Positions 1 to 8,990 of a DNA stretch of 64,000 nucleotides are shown here, one piece after another. The DNA lies in assembly GCF_028683135.1 (NCBI RefSeq), contig NZ_JAJUBB010000013.1, positions 62,001 to 126,000 on the forward strand. Reading direction: 5' to 3'. The DNA comes from Enterovibrio qingdaonensis (GTDB lineage Bacteria > Pseudomonadota > Gammaproteobacteria > Enterobacterales > Vibrionaceae). The position numbers and the translations under genes are program-made. The notes under the pieces were generated by a model, which ran no database searches, was not told the origin of the DNA, and saw nothing but the letters and a program-made list of their open reading frames with translations. Every line of letters begins with the position of its first letter. The stretch's first letter is position 1.

Positions 1-1564
1 CATCACGAAACTCTACGCCCCCCTCTTCATTGACCCAAGCCGTTTGATAAATCGTATGGACTTCAATTTTCTTTCTAAGAGAGACCCATTTGGTCTCGGG
101 AATTTGGCGATAATAATCATAATCACCAAACTCAAGGCCAGATTTGTTCAACAAAATCTGCGCAAGGACCTCGGCCTTTTGAACGCGAATGCACCCTGAA
201 CTGTACGCTCGGCGTTCCTTGTTAAACAAGCTTTTCGCGGGGGTATCATGCAGGTAAATGGCATTTCCATTCGGCGTATTAAACTTGTATCTGCCTAGCG
301 CATTAAAGTTACCTGGAGACTGCTGAAGTTTATACGGGAAATTTCTCGGCGTGACGCTCTCCCAATCAATTTCCTCATAAGGAATGACGCTCCCGTTTAC
401 CCAACTACTCAGCACGGTATAGGAATGCTTCGATAGATACTCATTATCTTCCCTGACCTTGGGCAGAATATCCTCTCGCATAATTTTCACAGGAACATTC
501 CAGCTAGGGTTAAACACCACGGAATCCAGACGAGACTCAAACAGCGGTGTGCGACGGCTTGGGCGTCCTACGACCACTTTACTGTCTAAGATAAGTTGGC
601 TGTCTAACCAGAACTCCATCTCATAATTAGGGATATTTACCAATATGATCTTGTCGCGGCCCGTCGGCCACAACCGCAGGCGCTCCATGTTGAGCGCAAG
701 GATCTGAATACGATTATCGACCGATTTATTCAGCCAACGGCGCGTTTTATTACCAATTACACCGTCAACTTTAAGGCCATGTCGTTGTTGAAACTGCTTT
801 ACCGCGTTCACTAAGGTTGCATTATAAAAACTGACTTTCGCAATTTTTAGTTGCTGGGCTTCTGCCGTATTCAGCACACCCTGCCTTTCTAAATTGGTAA
901 TGAGACTATCCGCGTTATCCAGCTTCTCACCGTGCTTTATCAACCCTCTCTGAACAAACTTTGGCCAGTACGTAGGTTCTAGATCCTGTAACGCAACAAT
1001 CGCTTTTGCCATTTCTCGATACTGTGATGTGTCCGGACGCAATCCATGGACAAACGAATACAGTTTATTCTTCAATGCAGAAACCAAAAATCGGTTCATC
1101 TGTGTAAGTGTCGGGGCAGGTAAAACGGTATCAATGTCGGTCCCAAAAAACCAACTTTTGCCATTTTCAGGTATTGACTCGATATAACCAATCAACGCAA
1201 GAAGACTGTCTGTTGCAAACACATCATAAGCACGCCAATCTCCGCTTGCTCTAAGCTCTCTGAGTATGACTGCTCGCCATTCAAAATCCTGGCTGATCCC
1301 AGCTAAAGAGATAATATTAATTTGCGTTTCTAATTCGTCCTTGGCGCGGTAATCATGCCAAATAGGAGAAAACGAAAAGCTTTCATAAATACGTGCGACG
1401 TCATTTGGATAAGTAACAATGGCCACTTCTGGCTCGGCTTGTTGAACCCAAAGCAACGCTTCTTCAGAGGCACGACGTTCGTCAGCAGCTTGCACAGCCA
1501 TTGCCACGTGTGGCAATAGGGCAAAAAATATCAGTGCCTTGAAAATCATACGGACAGAAAGCAT
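1..1564 (-). CDS. ldtD: L,D-transpeptidase, LdtD/YcbB family (3' end outside window)
   Basis: Periplasmic enzyme that makes 3-3 cross-links in peptidoglycan. I translated this region by hand because the frame runs off the left edge with no stop, so about 521 residues are visible. The start ATG at 1564 has a strong ribosome site (GGAGGTGA). The N-terminus is a typical signal peptide (MLSVRMIFKALIFFALLPHV). A peptidoglycan-binding helix pair lies near residues 250-285 (VKQFQQRHGLKVDGVIGNKT). The YkuD catalytic motif is complete, with His about 439 (YLHDTPAKSLF) and Cys about 458 (YSSGCIRV). In E. coli ldtD lies directly after mukB on the same strand. Here the strand is kept, but about 11 kb of other genes lie between. 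Confidence 0.93.
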   Translation of the reverse strand, partial: MLSVRMIFKALIFFALLPHVAMAVQAADERRASEEALLWVQQAEPEVAIVTYPNDVARIYESFSFSPIWHDYRAKDELETQINIISLAGISQDFEWRAVILRELRASGDWRAYDVFATDSLLALIGYIESIPENGKSWFFGTDIDTVLPAPTLTQMNRFLVSALKNKLYSFVHGLRPDTSQYREMAKAIVALQDLEPTYWPKFVQRGLIKHGEKLDNADSLITNLERQGVLNTAEAQQLKIAKVSFYNATLVNAVKQFQQRHGLKVDGVIGNKTRRWLNKSVDNRIQILALNMERLRLWPTGRDKIILVNIPNYEMEFWLDSQLILDSKVVVGRPSRRTPLFESRLDSVVFNPSWNVPVKIMREDILPKVREDNEYLSKHSYTVLSSWVNGSVIPYEEIDWESVTPRNFPYKLQQSPGNFNALGRYKFNTPNGNAIYLHDTPAKSLFNKERRAYSSGCIRVQKAEVLAQILLNKSGLEFGDYDYYRQIPETKWVSLRKKIEVHTIYQTAWVNEEGGVEFRD

Positions 1565-1665
1565 GCGTCACCTCCAAATAGAGATCTTAGTATGGCAAAT
1601 GACACAATATTCGTTGGCGGAATTTTTATGAATATTAGAAATCAGAGAGTTAGAAAAGCATGATG

Positions 1666-2754
1666 TTAAAGCATGACCCAGTGATTATCCCAAGTAACAT
1701 CAGAGCGATGATAAATAGGGCTTTTTTCTGCTTTTTGTATGACTGTTTGCCCACTTCCAGAGCTCAGCGCAAATCCCTCTTGATTTGCCGAAGCGCCTGA
1801 TGCATCAAGTAAAGATCCCATTTCCACGAGTTCTTTTGATGACAGGTCCCAAACACCAAAGCAATTGCCTCTCGGTGACGTTGCAACGATCTGTGAATCT
1901 GTACAAGCCACACTCCCAATATAGTGATTGAACCTTTGCCATTGCTCCGCCTTCGCATGAAGAGCTTGAAAATGACCATCCGATGACAACATGGCCAGCA
2001 AGGGACGTGATATCGTCTCGTCACCTTTGTATTGCTGCGCAATCACAACATCTCCGGTCCCGCTGATAGCAATGTGTCGGATACTCAAATGTCGATCAGC
2101 CAATTCATATCTGCCTTTAACCGCCCCACTCTCCTTATCTAACAAAACCAGAGACGGAGCCATGCTATCAATATTCAGTTTTCTCCTGCCTTGCGTTTGA
2201 ATACCACCAACCGCCACAGCTAACGTCGTGTCATTGACAACCCTTACCTCATGAGGACCGGTGCCAAAGCCAGAAAATTCCCGGACTTTGCGTAACCCGC
2301 CCGCAGGTGACACCTCATAGACACCGATAATCCCTTCACTTGTTTCATTAACACCTTCACTGGCATAGAGAAAATCACCAAACACATCACCATGACCATA
2401 AAATTTGCGATCCGCTGTTTGGTGATAAACGCCGAGTGAAGATCCATTCTTTGTATTAATGGTCTGAATAAAAGTGCCCGGACGGCGCGCAAAGACGAAA
2501 CCAAGAGATCGCTCCCGCATAAGCGCAATACCATGTCCACGCGTCGGCAGTGGCGTTCTAAAGCAGGTTTCGCCTTCGCTGGAAATACCAATTACCTCAT
2601 AGAAACCATTGCTACCTTTTGCGCACCCCAACATACTCGGCACTGGTTCTTCAATCACTCGCTTGGTGGTTCTTACAGCCAACACGGTGCCACCAAAGGA
2701 TGCTATGCCGATAGCAGACAAGATGATGCGCCTCCTCTTTGGGCATATATTCAT
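1666..2754 (-). CDS. DUF1513 family exported protein (beta-propeller-like)
   Basis: Last gene of the iron/imelysin cluster. The reading frame is open back to a TTG at 2790, but the ATG at 2754 is a better start: it leaves 4 bases after the upstream stop and gives 362 residues beginning MNICPKRRRIILSAIGIASF, with twin arginines followed by a hydrophobic stretch (possible Tat signal). The rest looks like a repetitive beta protein with segments such as GHGIALMRE, GTGPHEVRVV and LSIRHIAIS. DUF1513 proteins are known from imelysin/di-heme oxidoreductase loci. Their biochemical role is not established; a periplasmic role in iron or heme handling is inference from the neighbours. Confidence 0.8.
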   Translation of the reverse strand: MNICPKRRRIILSAIGIASFGGTVLAVRTTKRVIEEPVPSMLGCAKGSNGFYEVIGISSEGETCFRTPLPTRGHGIALMRERSLGFVFARRPGTFIQTINTKNGSSLGVYHQTADRKFYGHGDVFGDFLYASEGVNETSEGIIGVYEVSPAGGLRKVREFSGFGTGPHEVRVVNDTTLAVAVGGIQTQGRRKLNIDSMAPSLVLLDKESGAVKGRYELADRHLSIRHIAISGTGDVVIAQQYKGDETISRPLLAMLSSDGHFQALHAKAEQWQRFNHYIGSVACTDSQIVATSPRGNCFGVWDLSSKELVEMGSLLDASGASANQEGFALSSGSGQTVIQKAEKSPIYHRSDVTWDNHWVML

Positions 2755-2758
2755 ACCG

Positions 2759-3784
2759 TTAGTCACCGTCCGTTGAATTGAAACCGACAATCATGCCAAG
2801 CGCGGGCCCTACTTCCTCACGGAGTGCAATATTGATGTACTCGAGGTTATTCAAAAGCGTAATCAAATCACGATAGCCCGCTTTGGTATCTAGCAGTGCT
2901 TTTAACCCTTCCCCCTCTGGAATGCTCTCCAGCGCAGTCAACCAATGCACTGAAAGACGTTTCGCAAGCTCAGGATGACCATTATCGATGAGCACAGGAC
3001 GCATTATCTGTTCATACAGAGTGCGCAGATGCGCAATGTTCTCACGTGTTGCTGTCAAAGACTGCTGTGAACGCCAGAACGGGGCTTGATATGGTTTGGG
3101 ATAACCGGGTTTACCCATGGGGATCTCAATACTCTTAATTGCAGTTTCAAGCTGTGCTGTTAACAGCCTAAGAGCGTCTGCTTCCAACTGATTTTTATTG
3201 GTCTGTCCCCACGGGTTTATCTCCCACGAAGTCACTAACGCTTCGGCGGAATTAACCAGATGTTTAGACGTCACAACCATCAATGAACAATGTGTTTTCA
3301 CATCCTTCATGTTGCTTGGATCAAATAGCAACCATTCCATCGCACCTAGCCCTTGAACCGCCACACTCTCATTAGAAAGAGACGCCACGGAATAAGGGCC
3401 ACCGGATTGGATCAGTCGTGACATTTTTCGGCCCGTTGTGTTTTTTTTATCCGGAAAAAACTGTATCTGCCAACTTAATGCTGCCGCTTTCGCGTTGCCA
3501 ACATTCGCCCCCTGAAGCGGAGCCCACGCCGTTACAGCGTTTAACCACGCCTGTTTTGTTTTCTCTTCTTGCTGCTTACCACTCTTAATTTGGCAGAGCG
3601 CACCGGTGGAGATAGCAAGATTTGATACTGCATCTAGAAAGTGCTTTGCGCTTTGTTGCTGGCTCGCCCAAAGTTTGTCTGACATGTCTGCCGTTTTTGC
3701 TTCCAATCCACACCCTATTAAAGCGGTGACGCAGAAAACGACAAAGGGCCACTTCAATGCGGTCATGTATCCAGTAAGGTTCAT
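2759..3784 (-). CDS. Imelysin-like lipoprotein (second imelysin of the cluster)
   Basis: A 341-residue member of the imelysin/insulin-cleaving-protein-like family, mainly helical and probably anchored to a membrane by a lipid: the hydrophobic N-terminus ends in a lipobox (TALIGCG, Cys25). The family motif GxHxxE appears as GLGAMEWLLF at 145-154, so the usual His is Gly while the Glu (E150) is kept. The first imelysin of the cluster keeps the His. Eight bases separate it from the di-heme oxidoreductase upstream, and it runs 4 bases from the DUF1513 start, so the three are almost certainly co-transcribed. Imelysin proteins in such loci are iron-regulated and thought to act in iron uptake; the substrate is unknown. 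Confidence 0.85.
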   Translation of the reverse strand: MNLTGYMTALKWPFVVFCVTALIGCGLEAKTADMSDKLWASQQQSAKHFLDAVSNLAISTGALCQIKSGKQQEEKTKQAWLNAVTAWAPLQGANVGNAKAAALSWQIQFFPDKKNTTGRKMSRLIQSGGPYSVASLSNESVAVQGLGAMEWLLFDPSNMKDVKTHCSLMVVTSKHLVNSAEALVTSWEINPWGQTNKNQLEADALRLLTAQLETAIKSIEIPMGKPGYPKPYQAPFWRSQQSLTATRENIAHLRTLYEQIMRPVLIDNGHPELAKRLSVHWLTALESIPEGEGLKALLDTKAGYRDLITLLNNLEYINIALREEVGPALGMIVGFNSTDGD

Positions 3785-3792
3785 TTAGCCAC

Positions 3793-5169
3793 CTACAAAG
3801 AAAGAAGGAATGCGATCAGTGCGTTGCGCTGATTCTCATCAAACCCCAACACCTTTTGCTTAATCGACTCCGCTTCACCGCCATGCCAAAGCACAGCCTC
3901 CATCACATTTCTTGCTCGCCCATCGTGGAGGAGCTCAGTATGGCCATTCACTTCTTCGGTATACCCGAGACCCCATAACGGAGCGGTTCTCCACTCGGTG
4001 CCTGTCGCGATAAACTCGCCGCGATGATCAGCAAGCCCTGAGCCCATGTCATGCAAAAGTAGGTCAGTGTATGGCGAAATTAACTGGTTGCTGATGGCCG
4101 TTCTGTTTTCCACAACACCCGTTCTAATCTCCCGCTGATGACAACTCTGACACCCAATATCCATAAAGAGCATTTCACCCTTAACCACGAGGGGATCATT
4201 CATATTTCGACGCTTAGGGACGGCAAGGTGCTGAGTATAGAACTCAACGAAGTTAAGAATTTTGTCGCTGACTTCAGGCGAGCCACCATTCGGTAGCGCA
4301 TCACACAGGGGCTGTGCTGGGGAACAATTTTCCGACGGGAAGAGCGACGTTGTTAGCCCTAAGTCACCATTAAACGCGGCCGCATTCTGCTGCATCAGGC
4401 TCGGCTGCCCCGCTTTCCAACCAAATCTTCCCAACCGAACCGAGCTGGATTCAACGTCCCAAACCTTGTTAGCGCGACCTGATATCCCCTGACCCTGCTG
4501 GTCTTGCTCTTGCGCAAACCGCATCAACGTTTCTTCAGGAATGGCTTCAAGCAGCCCTAGCCCGATCATCGGAGGAGCTACCCTAAGAGACATTTGGGTA
4601 TCCGGGTGCAGTTCACCGTAATTCAGACCTTCGAGAGTGAGCACAGGCTTTCGTAGTTCAACAACAAAACCGTCCTTGAACGTCTCCGTATGCGTCTCAA
4701 ACGTGATGTTTATTTGCCCTTCCTCTTTCGAACCGGACAGTGCTACATCTTGTAACTGCCCTCCATAGGTAGGTTCAGGCACGTTCCCATGTTTAATCAC
4801 CCATGCTTTTTGAGCTTTTGTCACCGCAGGTACACTGAGGCGTACTAAGATAGAGACCGCATTCGTATCACCTTCACTGGGTAAGTGGCCACGACCGTCT
4901 TTAATATGGCAATTTTGGCACCCGTTGGTATTAAACAGAGGCCCTAAGCCATCTCGGGCATCGGTCGACGCAGGCGCACTCACCCAAGGATTTCGAAAAA
5001 AGCTATTACCAACACTGAAGTCTATTTGCTCTGACAGGGGCAGGTTTGATGCGGCTTGCGAAAATGCGTTTGTGCCTTGTTGCGAGGTCGTGGTATCTCC
5101 ACCCGATTTCGGAGAAGCGGGGAGGCAAGAAGAGAACAAAACAGATAAGGTAAACAAAAAATACTTCAT
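3793..5169 (-). CDS. Di-heme oxidoreductase, DUF1111 (thiol oxidoreductase-like)
   Basis: A 458-residue exported c-type cytochrome of the DUF1111 di-heme oxidoreductase (putative peroxidase) family. Two heme-attachment motifs are visible: CQNCH at residues 84-88 and CQSCH at 340-344. The N-terminus is a signal sequence with a Cys at position 15 (SVLFSSCLP) that could be a lipobox, although Phe at -3 is unusual. Conserved family features include the GLGPLFN segment before the first heme and HDMGSGLADHRGEF and LWGLG near the C-terminus. It lies between the two imelysin genes. Family knowledge and position suggest a redox step in periplasmic iron or heme acquisition, but no substrate can be read from the sequence. 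Confidence 0.9.
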   Translation of the reverse strand: MKYFLFTLSVLFSSCLPASPKSGGDTTTSQQGTNAFSQAASNLPLSEQIDFSVGNSFFRNPWVSAPASTDARDGLGPLFNTNGCQNCHIKDGRGHLPSEGDTNAVSILVRLSVPAVTKAQKAWVIKHGNVPEPTYGGQLQDVALSGSKEEGQINITFETHTETFKDGFVVELRKPVLTLEGLNYGELHPDTQMSLRVAPPMIGLGLLEAIPEETLMRFAQEQDQQGQGISGRANKVWDVESSSVRLGRFGWKAGQPSLMQQNAAAFNGDLGLTTSLFPSENCSPAQPLCDALPNGGSPEVSDKILNFVEFYTQHLAVPKRRNMNDPLVVKGEMLFMDIGCQSCHQREIRTGVVENRTAISNQLISPYTDLLLHDMGSGLADHRGEFIATGTEWRTAPLWGLGYTEEVNGHTELLHDGRARNVMEAVLWHGGEAESIKQKVLGFDENQRNALIAFLLSL

Positions 5170-5206
5170 ACATCCTGCGAGAAATATTGGCTTTAAGAAA
5201 TAGGAA

Positions 5207-5230
5207 AAGCCCCCAAAGCATTGGAGGCTT
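5207..5230 (-). terminator. Intra-operon hairpin between imelysin and di-heme oxidoreductase genes
   Basis: Ten-base-pair stem with a 4-base loop, followed on the minus strand by TTTTCC. In minus-strand RNA the stem is complete, using one G-U pair. In plus-strand RNA the same position is a C-A mismatch. It could be a partial terminator lowering expression of the downstream genes relative to the first imelysin, or a processing/stability hairpin. Confidence 0.55.
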
Positions 5231-5247
5231 GTTCTAGTGATACGTAT

Positions 5248-6504
5248 TTAGAACTGATGGTCAGCCGTATCAGGGTTCAAATTGCTTACACCTACAGCTG
5301 CCGCAATTTGCTCAATACCTTTTGTTTGTGCGACCAACGCACTAATTGCATCATTAACCAATTGATTCCCCGCTGCATTATCTGAAGCAATGAGCTGATC
5401 AAAGTACACATTTCTATTTTCGGCAGACTCCACCAGTCGATAAACTTCTTTTTTGGCATTATCAAAATCGGCCTTAATGGCTTTTGCCGAACTAGGGTCA
5501 ACCGCTTTCACCATGTCATATAGCGAAGGGCCGGTCAGCATCGTTCCATCCACCCTTTTGTAGGAACCAGTGAATACGTTATAAATACCTAATTCATTGT
5601 AATAATGAGAGTTGTGTGTGTTGTCTGAAAAACAATCATGTTCATCTTCCGTTGAATTGGCTTCCAGAGCTACTTTCATGCGCTCTCCAGCCAACTCCCC
5701 TAAAGATAAGGAGCCCATACCAAATAGCATTTTGCGCAAACCGTTATCGGTATTTTCCGTGAGAAGCGTGGCCCGATAATTGTCTTTCTGTCCCGATGCC
5801 CATTGATTTTCCATCCAATTCAAATCGGCAACCAGTAGTTCCGCAGCAGCCTTTAAATAGGCTCTGCGACGGTCACAATTTCCATTTGTACATGACTCCC
5901 CATAGGCAAAGTCACTATAAGAGCGGTTTCCTGCTCCCGCATTCGTCCCGTTTAAATCTTGGCCCCAAAGCAGGAACTCGATAGCGTGGTAGCCAGTTGC
6001 AACGTTAGCTTCAGAACCAGCGAGTTCATTTAGTGAAGCAAGGAGGTCAGGTGTGATATTGGAAACATCAAGAGTTTCACTCCCCATTTTCAACGCGTTA
6101 TTCGCAACAATATTTGCGACTGCACCAGGATTCCCAAGCTCGTATTGATAATCATCCGCTACATAATCAATAAGCCCCTCATCAAGCGGCCATGCATTAA
6201 GCTGTCCTTCCCAATCATCGACGATGGCGTTACCGAATCTGAACACTTCTGTTTGCTGATAAGGCACGCGTGATGCAAACCATGCCTCCTTGGCGGCTTG
6301 CAGTGTTTCTGCCGATGGTTTTTGGTTTAAAGCATCAATTGCTGCGTTCAAATCGACCGCCGTTGCATGTGCATCACTAAAAACGGCATGAGCAATATCC
6401 GCATAATGTTCAACTACATCGATATTTGATGCTGCTGACACGTGAGTCGCAACGCTGGAGAAAATCAACGCAGAGCATGCGATAGCAAGAGATGAGCGAT
6501 TCAT
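5248..6504 (-). CDS. Imelysin family protein (first gene of iron cluster)
   Basis: A 418-residue secreted imelysin (peptidase M75/IrpA-like). The signal peptide is clear (MNRSSLAIACSALIFSS, cleavage around VSAAS). The family GxHxxE motif is intact as GYHAIEFLLWGQD (G171, H173, E176), and a second conserved block, AWPLDEGLIDY, is near residue 104. An AAGGAAG ribosome site precedes the ATG at 6504. It is the promoter-proximal gene of the leftward cluster with the di-heme oxidoreductase, lipoprotein imelysin and DUF1513 protein. Imelysins of this kind are iron-responsive envelope proteins; they lack proven protease activity in most studied cases. Direct regulation by Fur is suggested by the upstream sites. 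Confidence 0.92.
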   Translation of the reverse strand: MNRSSLAIACSALIFSSVATHVSAASNIDVVEHYADIAHAVFSDAHATAVDLNAAIDALNQKPSAETLQAAKEAWFASRVPYQQTEVFRFGNAIVDDWEGQLNAWPLDEGLIDYVADDYQYELGNPGAVANIVANNALKMGSETLDVSNITPDLLASLNELAGSEANVATGYHAIEFLLWGQDLNGTNAGAGNRSYSDFAYGESCTNGNCDRRRAYLKAAAELLVADLNWMENQWASGQKDNYRATLLTENTDNGLRKMLFGMGSLSLGELAGERMKVALEANSTEDEHDCFSDNTHNSHYYNELGIYNVFTGSYKRVDGTMLTGPSLYDMVKAVDPSSAKAIKADFDNAKKEVYRLVESAENRNVYFDQLIASDNAAGNQLVNDAISALVAQTKGIEQIAAAVGVSNLNPDTADHQF

Positions 6505-6546
6505 AATTCTTCCTTGAGTAAATACTTCTTAACATACGAACGATAT

Positions 6547-6606
6547 CGTTAATAATTATTACACTCATTTACAATTGCATTCAAATGTAAATGTGAATCA
6601 GTCTCA
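6547..6606 (-). promoter_or_regulatory. Putative iron-regulated promoter with two Fur-like boxes
   Basis: Within the 318-base gap 6505-6822. Reading leftward, TTGAAT (6579-6584) and AATAAT (6555-6560) are spaced by 18 bases and could be -35 and -10 elements. Positions 6547-6561 match the Fur 7-1-7 consensus (TGATAAT-N-ATTATCA) at 11 of 14 fixed bases by my count and overlap the -10. Positions 6592-6606 match at 10 of 14. A perfect 12-base palindrome, AACGATATCGTT, lies at 6539-6550. The rest of the gap must hold the MarR gene promoter, which I cannot place. Confidence 0.5.
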
Positions 6607-6822
6607 TTTTCTATTGGTAATGATCACAACATCACCTTGAAACAACTGAAATGTCTCAACGTTAAGCAAAGGAATAAGAATAAAATCCAAATCGCTTTCG
6701 CGAACTCTTTTCTAAATGTGTAAGGTTTGGTAAGAAACGTGCGAAAGGCCTTTTAAAAAAATGGTTTTGCACAGATAATTTCGGCGATTTATACAACTTG
6801 CAGTTTTTAAGGAGACGCTTCT

Positions 6823-7302
6823 ATGGAGAAGCACGAAGAGGTATTGGTTGCATTGAGGCAAATCATCCGTGCCATCGATCTGCATTCTAGAAAATTGAAT
6901 AAAGAAGCAGGACTAACCGGCCCGCAACTAGTGCTAATGAGAGCGATTCATGATCTTGATGAAGTGACTATTCGACAACTGTCAAATCACACCAACATGA
7001 GTCAAGCTACGGCGACAACAATTCTCGATCGTTTGGCAAGCCGTAACCTAATCGTTCGCGTCAGAAGCAATCTAGATAAACGCAAAGTGCACGCCCACCT
7101 TACTCCTGAAGGTGTTCAAGCATTAGAGCAAGCTCCTAAGCCTCTGCAAGAAAGTTTCATTTCACGTTTTCAGGCGCTCGAAGAGTGGGAACAATCACTT
7201 CTAATTTCTTCTGTTCAACGTATCTCATCCATGATGAACGCCGATAGCATTGATGCAGCACCTCTTCTGGAAGTTGCACCATTAACGTCTTCAGAGCACT
7301 AA
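6823..7302 (+). CDS. MarR family transcriptional regulator (CosR/EctR-like)
   Basis: A 159-residue winged-helix regulator. The start ATG has an AAGGAGACG ribosome site. The N-terminal helix (VALRQIIRAIDLHSRKL) and the LTGPQLVLMRAI segment, then TIRQLSNHTNMSQATATTIL (recognition helix) and a basic wing (RVRSNLDKRKVHAHLT), give the standard MarR layout. The N-terminal part resembles what I remember of the compatible-solute regulators CosR (Vibrio) and EctR, but no ectoine or betaine transport gene is adjacent, so that is only a suggestion. It is divergent from the imelysin cluster and ends in its own terminator, so it is probably monocistronic. Confidence 0.85.
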   Translation: MEKHEEVLVALRQIIRAIDLHSRKLNKEAGLTGPQLVLMRAIHDLDEVTIRQLSNHTNMSQATATTILDRLASRNLIVRVRSNLDKRKVHAHLTPEGVQALEQAPKPLQESFISRFQALEEWEQSLLISSVQRISSMMNADSIDAAPLLEVAPLTSSEH

Positions 7303-7306
7303 TTTT

Positions 7307-7328
7307 AAAAGCCCTTCGGGGCTTTTTT
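7307..7328 (+). terminator. Rho-independent terminator of the MarR gene
   Basis: GCCC-TTCG-GGGC stem with a stable tetraloop, A-rich on the left and six T on the right, five bases after the MarR stop codon. Confidence 0.9.
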
Positions 7329-7569
7329 CATCTTATTTGCTTTCTACAAAAACAGCCTCAACCTATCACTCCCCTTTCATTCCTCTCCCCACCCACTGAA
7401 ACCACCACTTATTTCTTGACAAAAATTTATTTCACTAAACACATAAAAAATAACGGTCTGGTGTAATATTTTTAGGCATAAACACAAAATAACCATGCAG
7501 CGAGTGTTGAAAATTAACCATTAGAATCTAATTTTAATTTGAGACTTTAGTATTAATAGTGAGAGCGAG

Positions 7570-8793
7570 ATGAAACGTTCTAGACGCGTGATGGTTATCG
7601 ATGATTCAGAATCTATCTTGGCCTTGATGGTATCGATGTTGGATGGTATCGGTTACGAAGATGTCTGTACCCATTCATCTCCTCAAAAAGCACTCGCGCA
7701 ATTAAAACGCTCACCACAACTCTTCGACATTGTTTTTACCGACCTAAATATGCCAGAAATTGACGGCATGGCCGTTATCAGGGAGCTAGGCGAAGTCAAC
7801 TATCAAGGGGGAATCTGCATAATTTCCGACCTTGATGTGCGCATCATTGAGCTCGCTGCAGAAGTCGCTAGGCAACAAAAAGTCTGCCTGTTGGGCAACA
7901 TCGCAAAACCAATAACACCAGATGGACTGCGATTGATTTTCGACCGAATGTCGCAAATAGAGGAACGAAAGTTTATAAATTTCAAAAAGATGTCAAAGAA
8001 AGAACTTTTAGATTGTATCGTTCGTCAGCAAATCATCCCGTACTACCAACCTAAACTCAATCCGCAAAACAATCTCGTTGAAAGCTTAGAAGTGCTGGCG
8101 AGAATAAAACTCCCTGAAGAAACGGATGCTGTCTTACCAGGTCGATTTATACCTACCGCCATGGAACATGAACTCATGGATCTCCTCACCATGCAGTTGG
8201 CAGAGAAAACAGCATCAGACATGGACTCTTTATCCGACATTTTTGGCGATCACGTTAAAGTCAGTATCAACCTTTCCCCCCAACAATTGGCAGATCTCGA
8301 CATTCCAAACCGCCTTGAGGCTCTTTTTGAAGCCAGACAAATCGATAAAAACCGTGTCGTTTTAGAGATCACTGAAGAATATGCGCTTAAGTCCTCTGAG
8401 CAAATGGAATCATTAAACAGATTAAGAATCAGGGGATATGGGTTGTCTTTGGATGATTTTGGAACAGGATTTACCAATATTCAGCAACTAAGGAGCCTTC
8501 CCTTTACCGAGGTAAAAATCGATAGAACGCTCATCAACCAGATTCATTCAGACCAATTCAGCCAAGTCATCGTCAGTTCGTTAACGGATATTGCAGAAAA
8601 ATTTAAAGTAGATCTGGTTGCAGAAGGCATCGAGCATTTTGAAGATTTAGAATACCTTACCGCGCGTTATCCCGGCATTCTTTTGCAAGGCTTTTTAATT
8701 AGTCGACCTCGCCCAGTAGAAACATTATCAGGGTGGTACCAGCAATGGTTAAAAGGTGTAGGTGCGTCAATCGTGGAAAACAGCCAAGCATAA
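7570..8793 (+). CDS. Response regulator with EAL (c-di-GMP phosphodiesterase) domain
   Basis: A 407-residue cytoplasmic protein with an N-terminal receiver domain (about 5-130) and a C-terminal EAL domain (about 150-395). Receiver residues are complete: acidic pair D11-D12, phospho-acceptor D58 (VFTDLNMP) and K113. The EAL domain keeps the signature as EVLAR (E174-R178), INLSPQQL, LEITEEYAL, LDDFGTGF, VKIDR, VAEGIE and LLQGF, so an active phosphodiesterase hydrolysing c-di-GMP to pGpG is expected. The layout is like VieA but without its C-terminal helix-turn-helix. No histidine kinase is adjacent, so the partner is unknown. A GAGAGCGAG ribosome site precedes the ATG. A possible -35 TTGACA at 7416 has no convincing -10. 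Confidence 0.93.
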   Translation: MKRSRRVMVIDDSESILALMVSMLDGIGYEDVCTHSSPQKALAQLKRSPQLFDIVFTDLNMPEIDGMAVIRELGEVNYQGGICIISDLDVRIIELAAEVARQQKVCLLGNIAKPITPDGLRLIFDRMSQIEERKFINFKKMSKKELLDCIVRQQIIPYYQPKLNPQNNLVESLEVLARIKLPEETDAVLPGRFIPTAMEHELMDLLTMQLAEKTASDMDSLSDIFGDHVKVSINLSPQQLADLDIPNRLEALFEARQIDKNRVVLEITEEYALKSSEQMESLNRLRIRGYGLSLDDFGTGFTNIQQLRSLPFTEVKIDRTLINQIHSDQFSQVIVSSLTDIAEKFKVDLVAEGIEHFEDLEYLTARYPGILLQGFLISRPRPVETLSGWYQQWLKGVGASIVENSQA

Positions 8794-8796
8794 CCA

Positions 8797-8889
8797 CTAT
8801 TTAAAGTATTTGTCAGAAGGTTCGTCAGCATACGGGCCTTCACCAAACGCAAATCCACCTTTCATTTTTACCAGACGACTCGCTTTCAT
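8797..8889 (-). CDS. Candidate small protein, 30 residues
   Basis: Short ORF on the minus strand, starting MKASRLVKMKGGFAFGEGP and ending in SDKYFK. An in-frame stop three codons before the ATG excludes a longer frame. The composition looks protein-like: a basic N-terminus, a Gly-rich middle and an acidic/aromatic end. There is no strong ribosome site. It lies in the 197-base gap between the REC-EAL gene and ygeA, opposite both, 3 bases from the REC-EAL stop. It may be a genuine small protein, the remnant of a gene end, or chance. Confidence 0.35.
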   Translation of the reverse strand: MKASRLVKMKGGFAFGEGPYADEPSDKYFK

Positions 8890-8990
8890 ATTTTGTTAGT
8901 TCAAATCTGAATTTTGTGATACCTCTAATCTAAACGCGTTTTCACAGTGCGCTTTGTACCTGTTTAGTTTTGTTAAAGGAATAATCACAA

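Noticed and set aside
6539-6550. AACGATATCGTT palindrome as the main Fur site
   Set aside because: It does not fit the Fur 7-1-7 pattern; the adjacent 6547-6561 sequence fits much better. It may still bind another regulator.
7416-7447. TTGACA-based promoter for the REC-EAL gene
   Set aside because: A consensus -35 is present but no -10 at acceptable spacing, so it is not listed as a feature.
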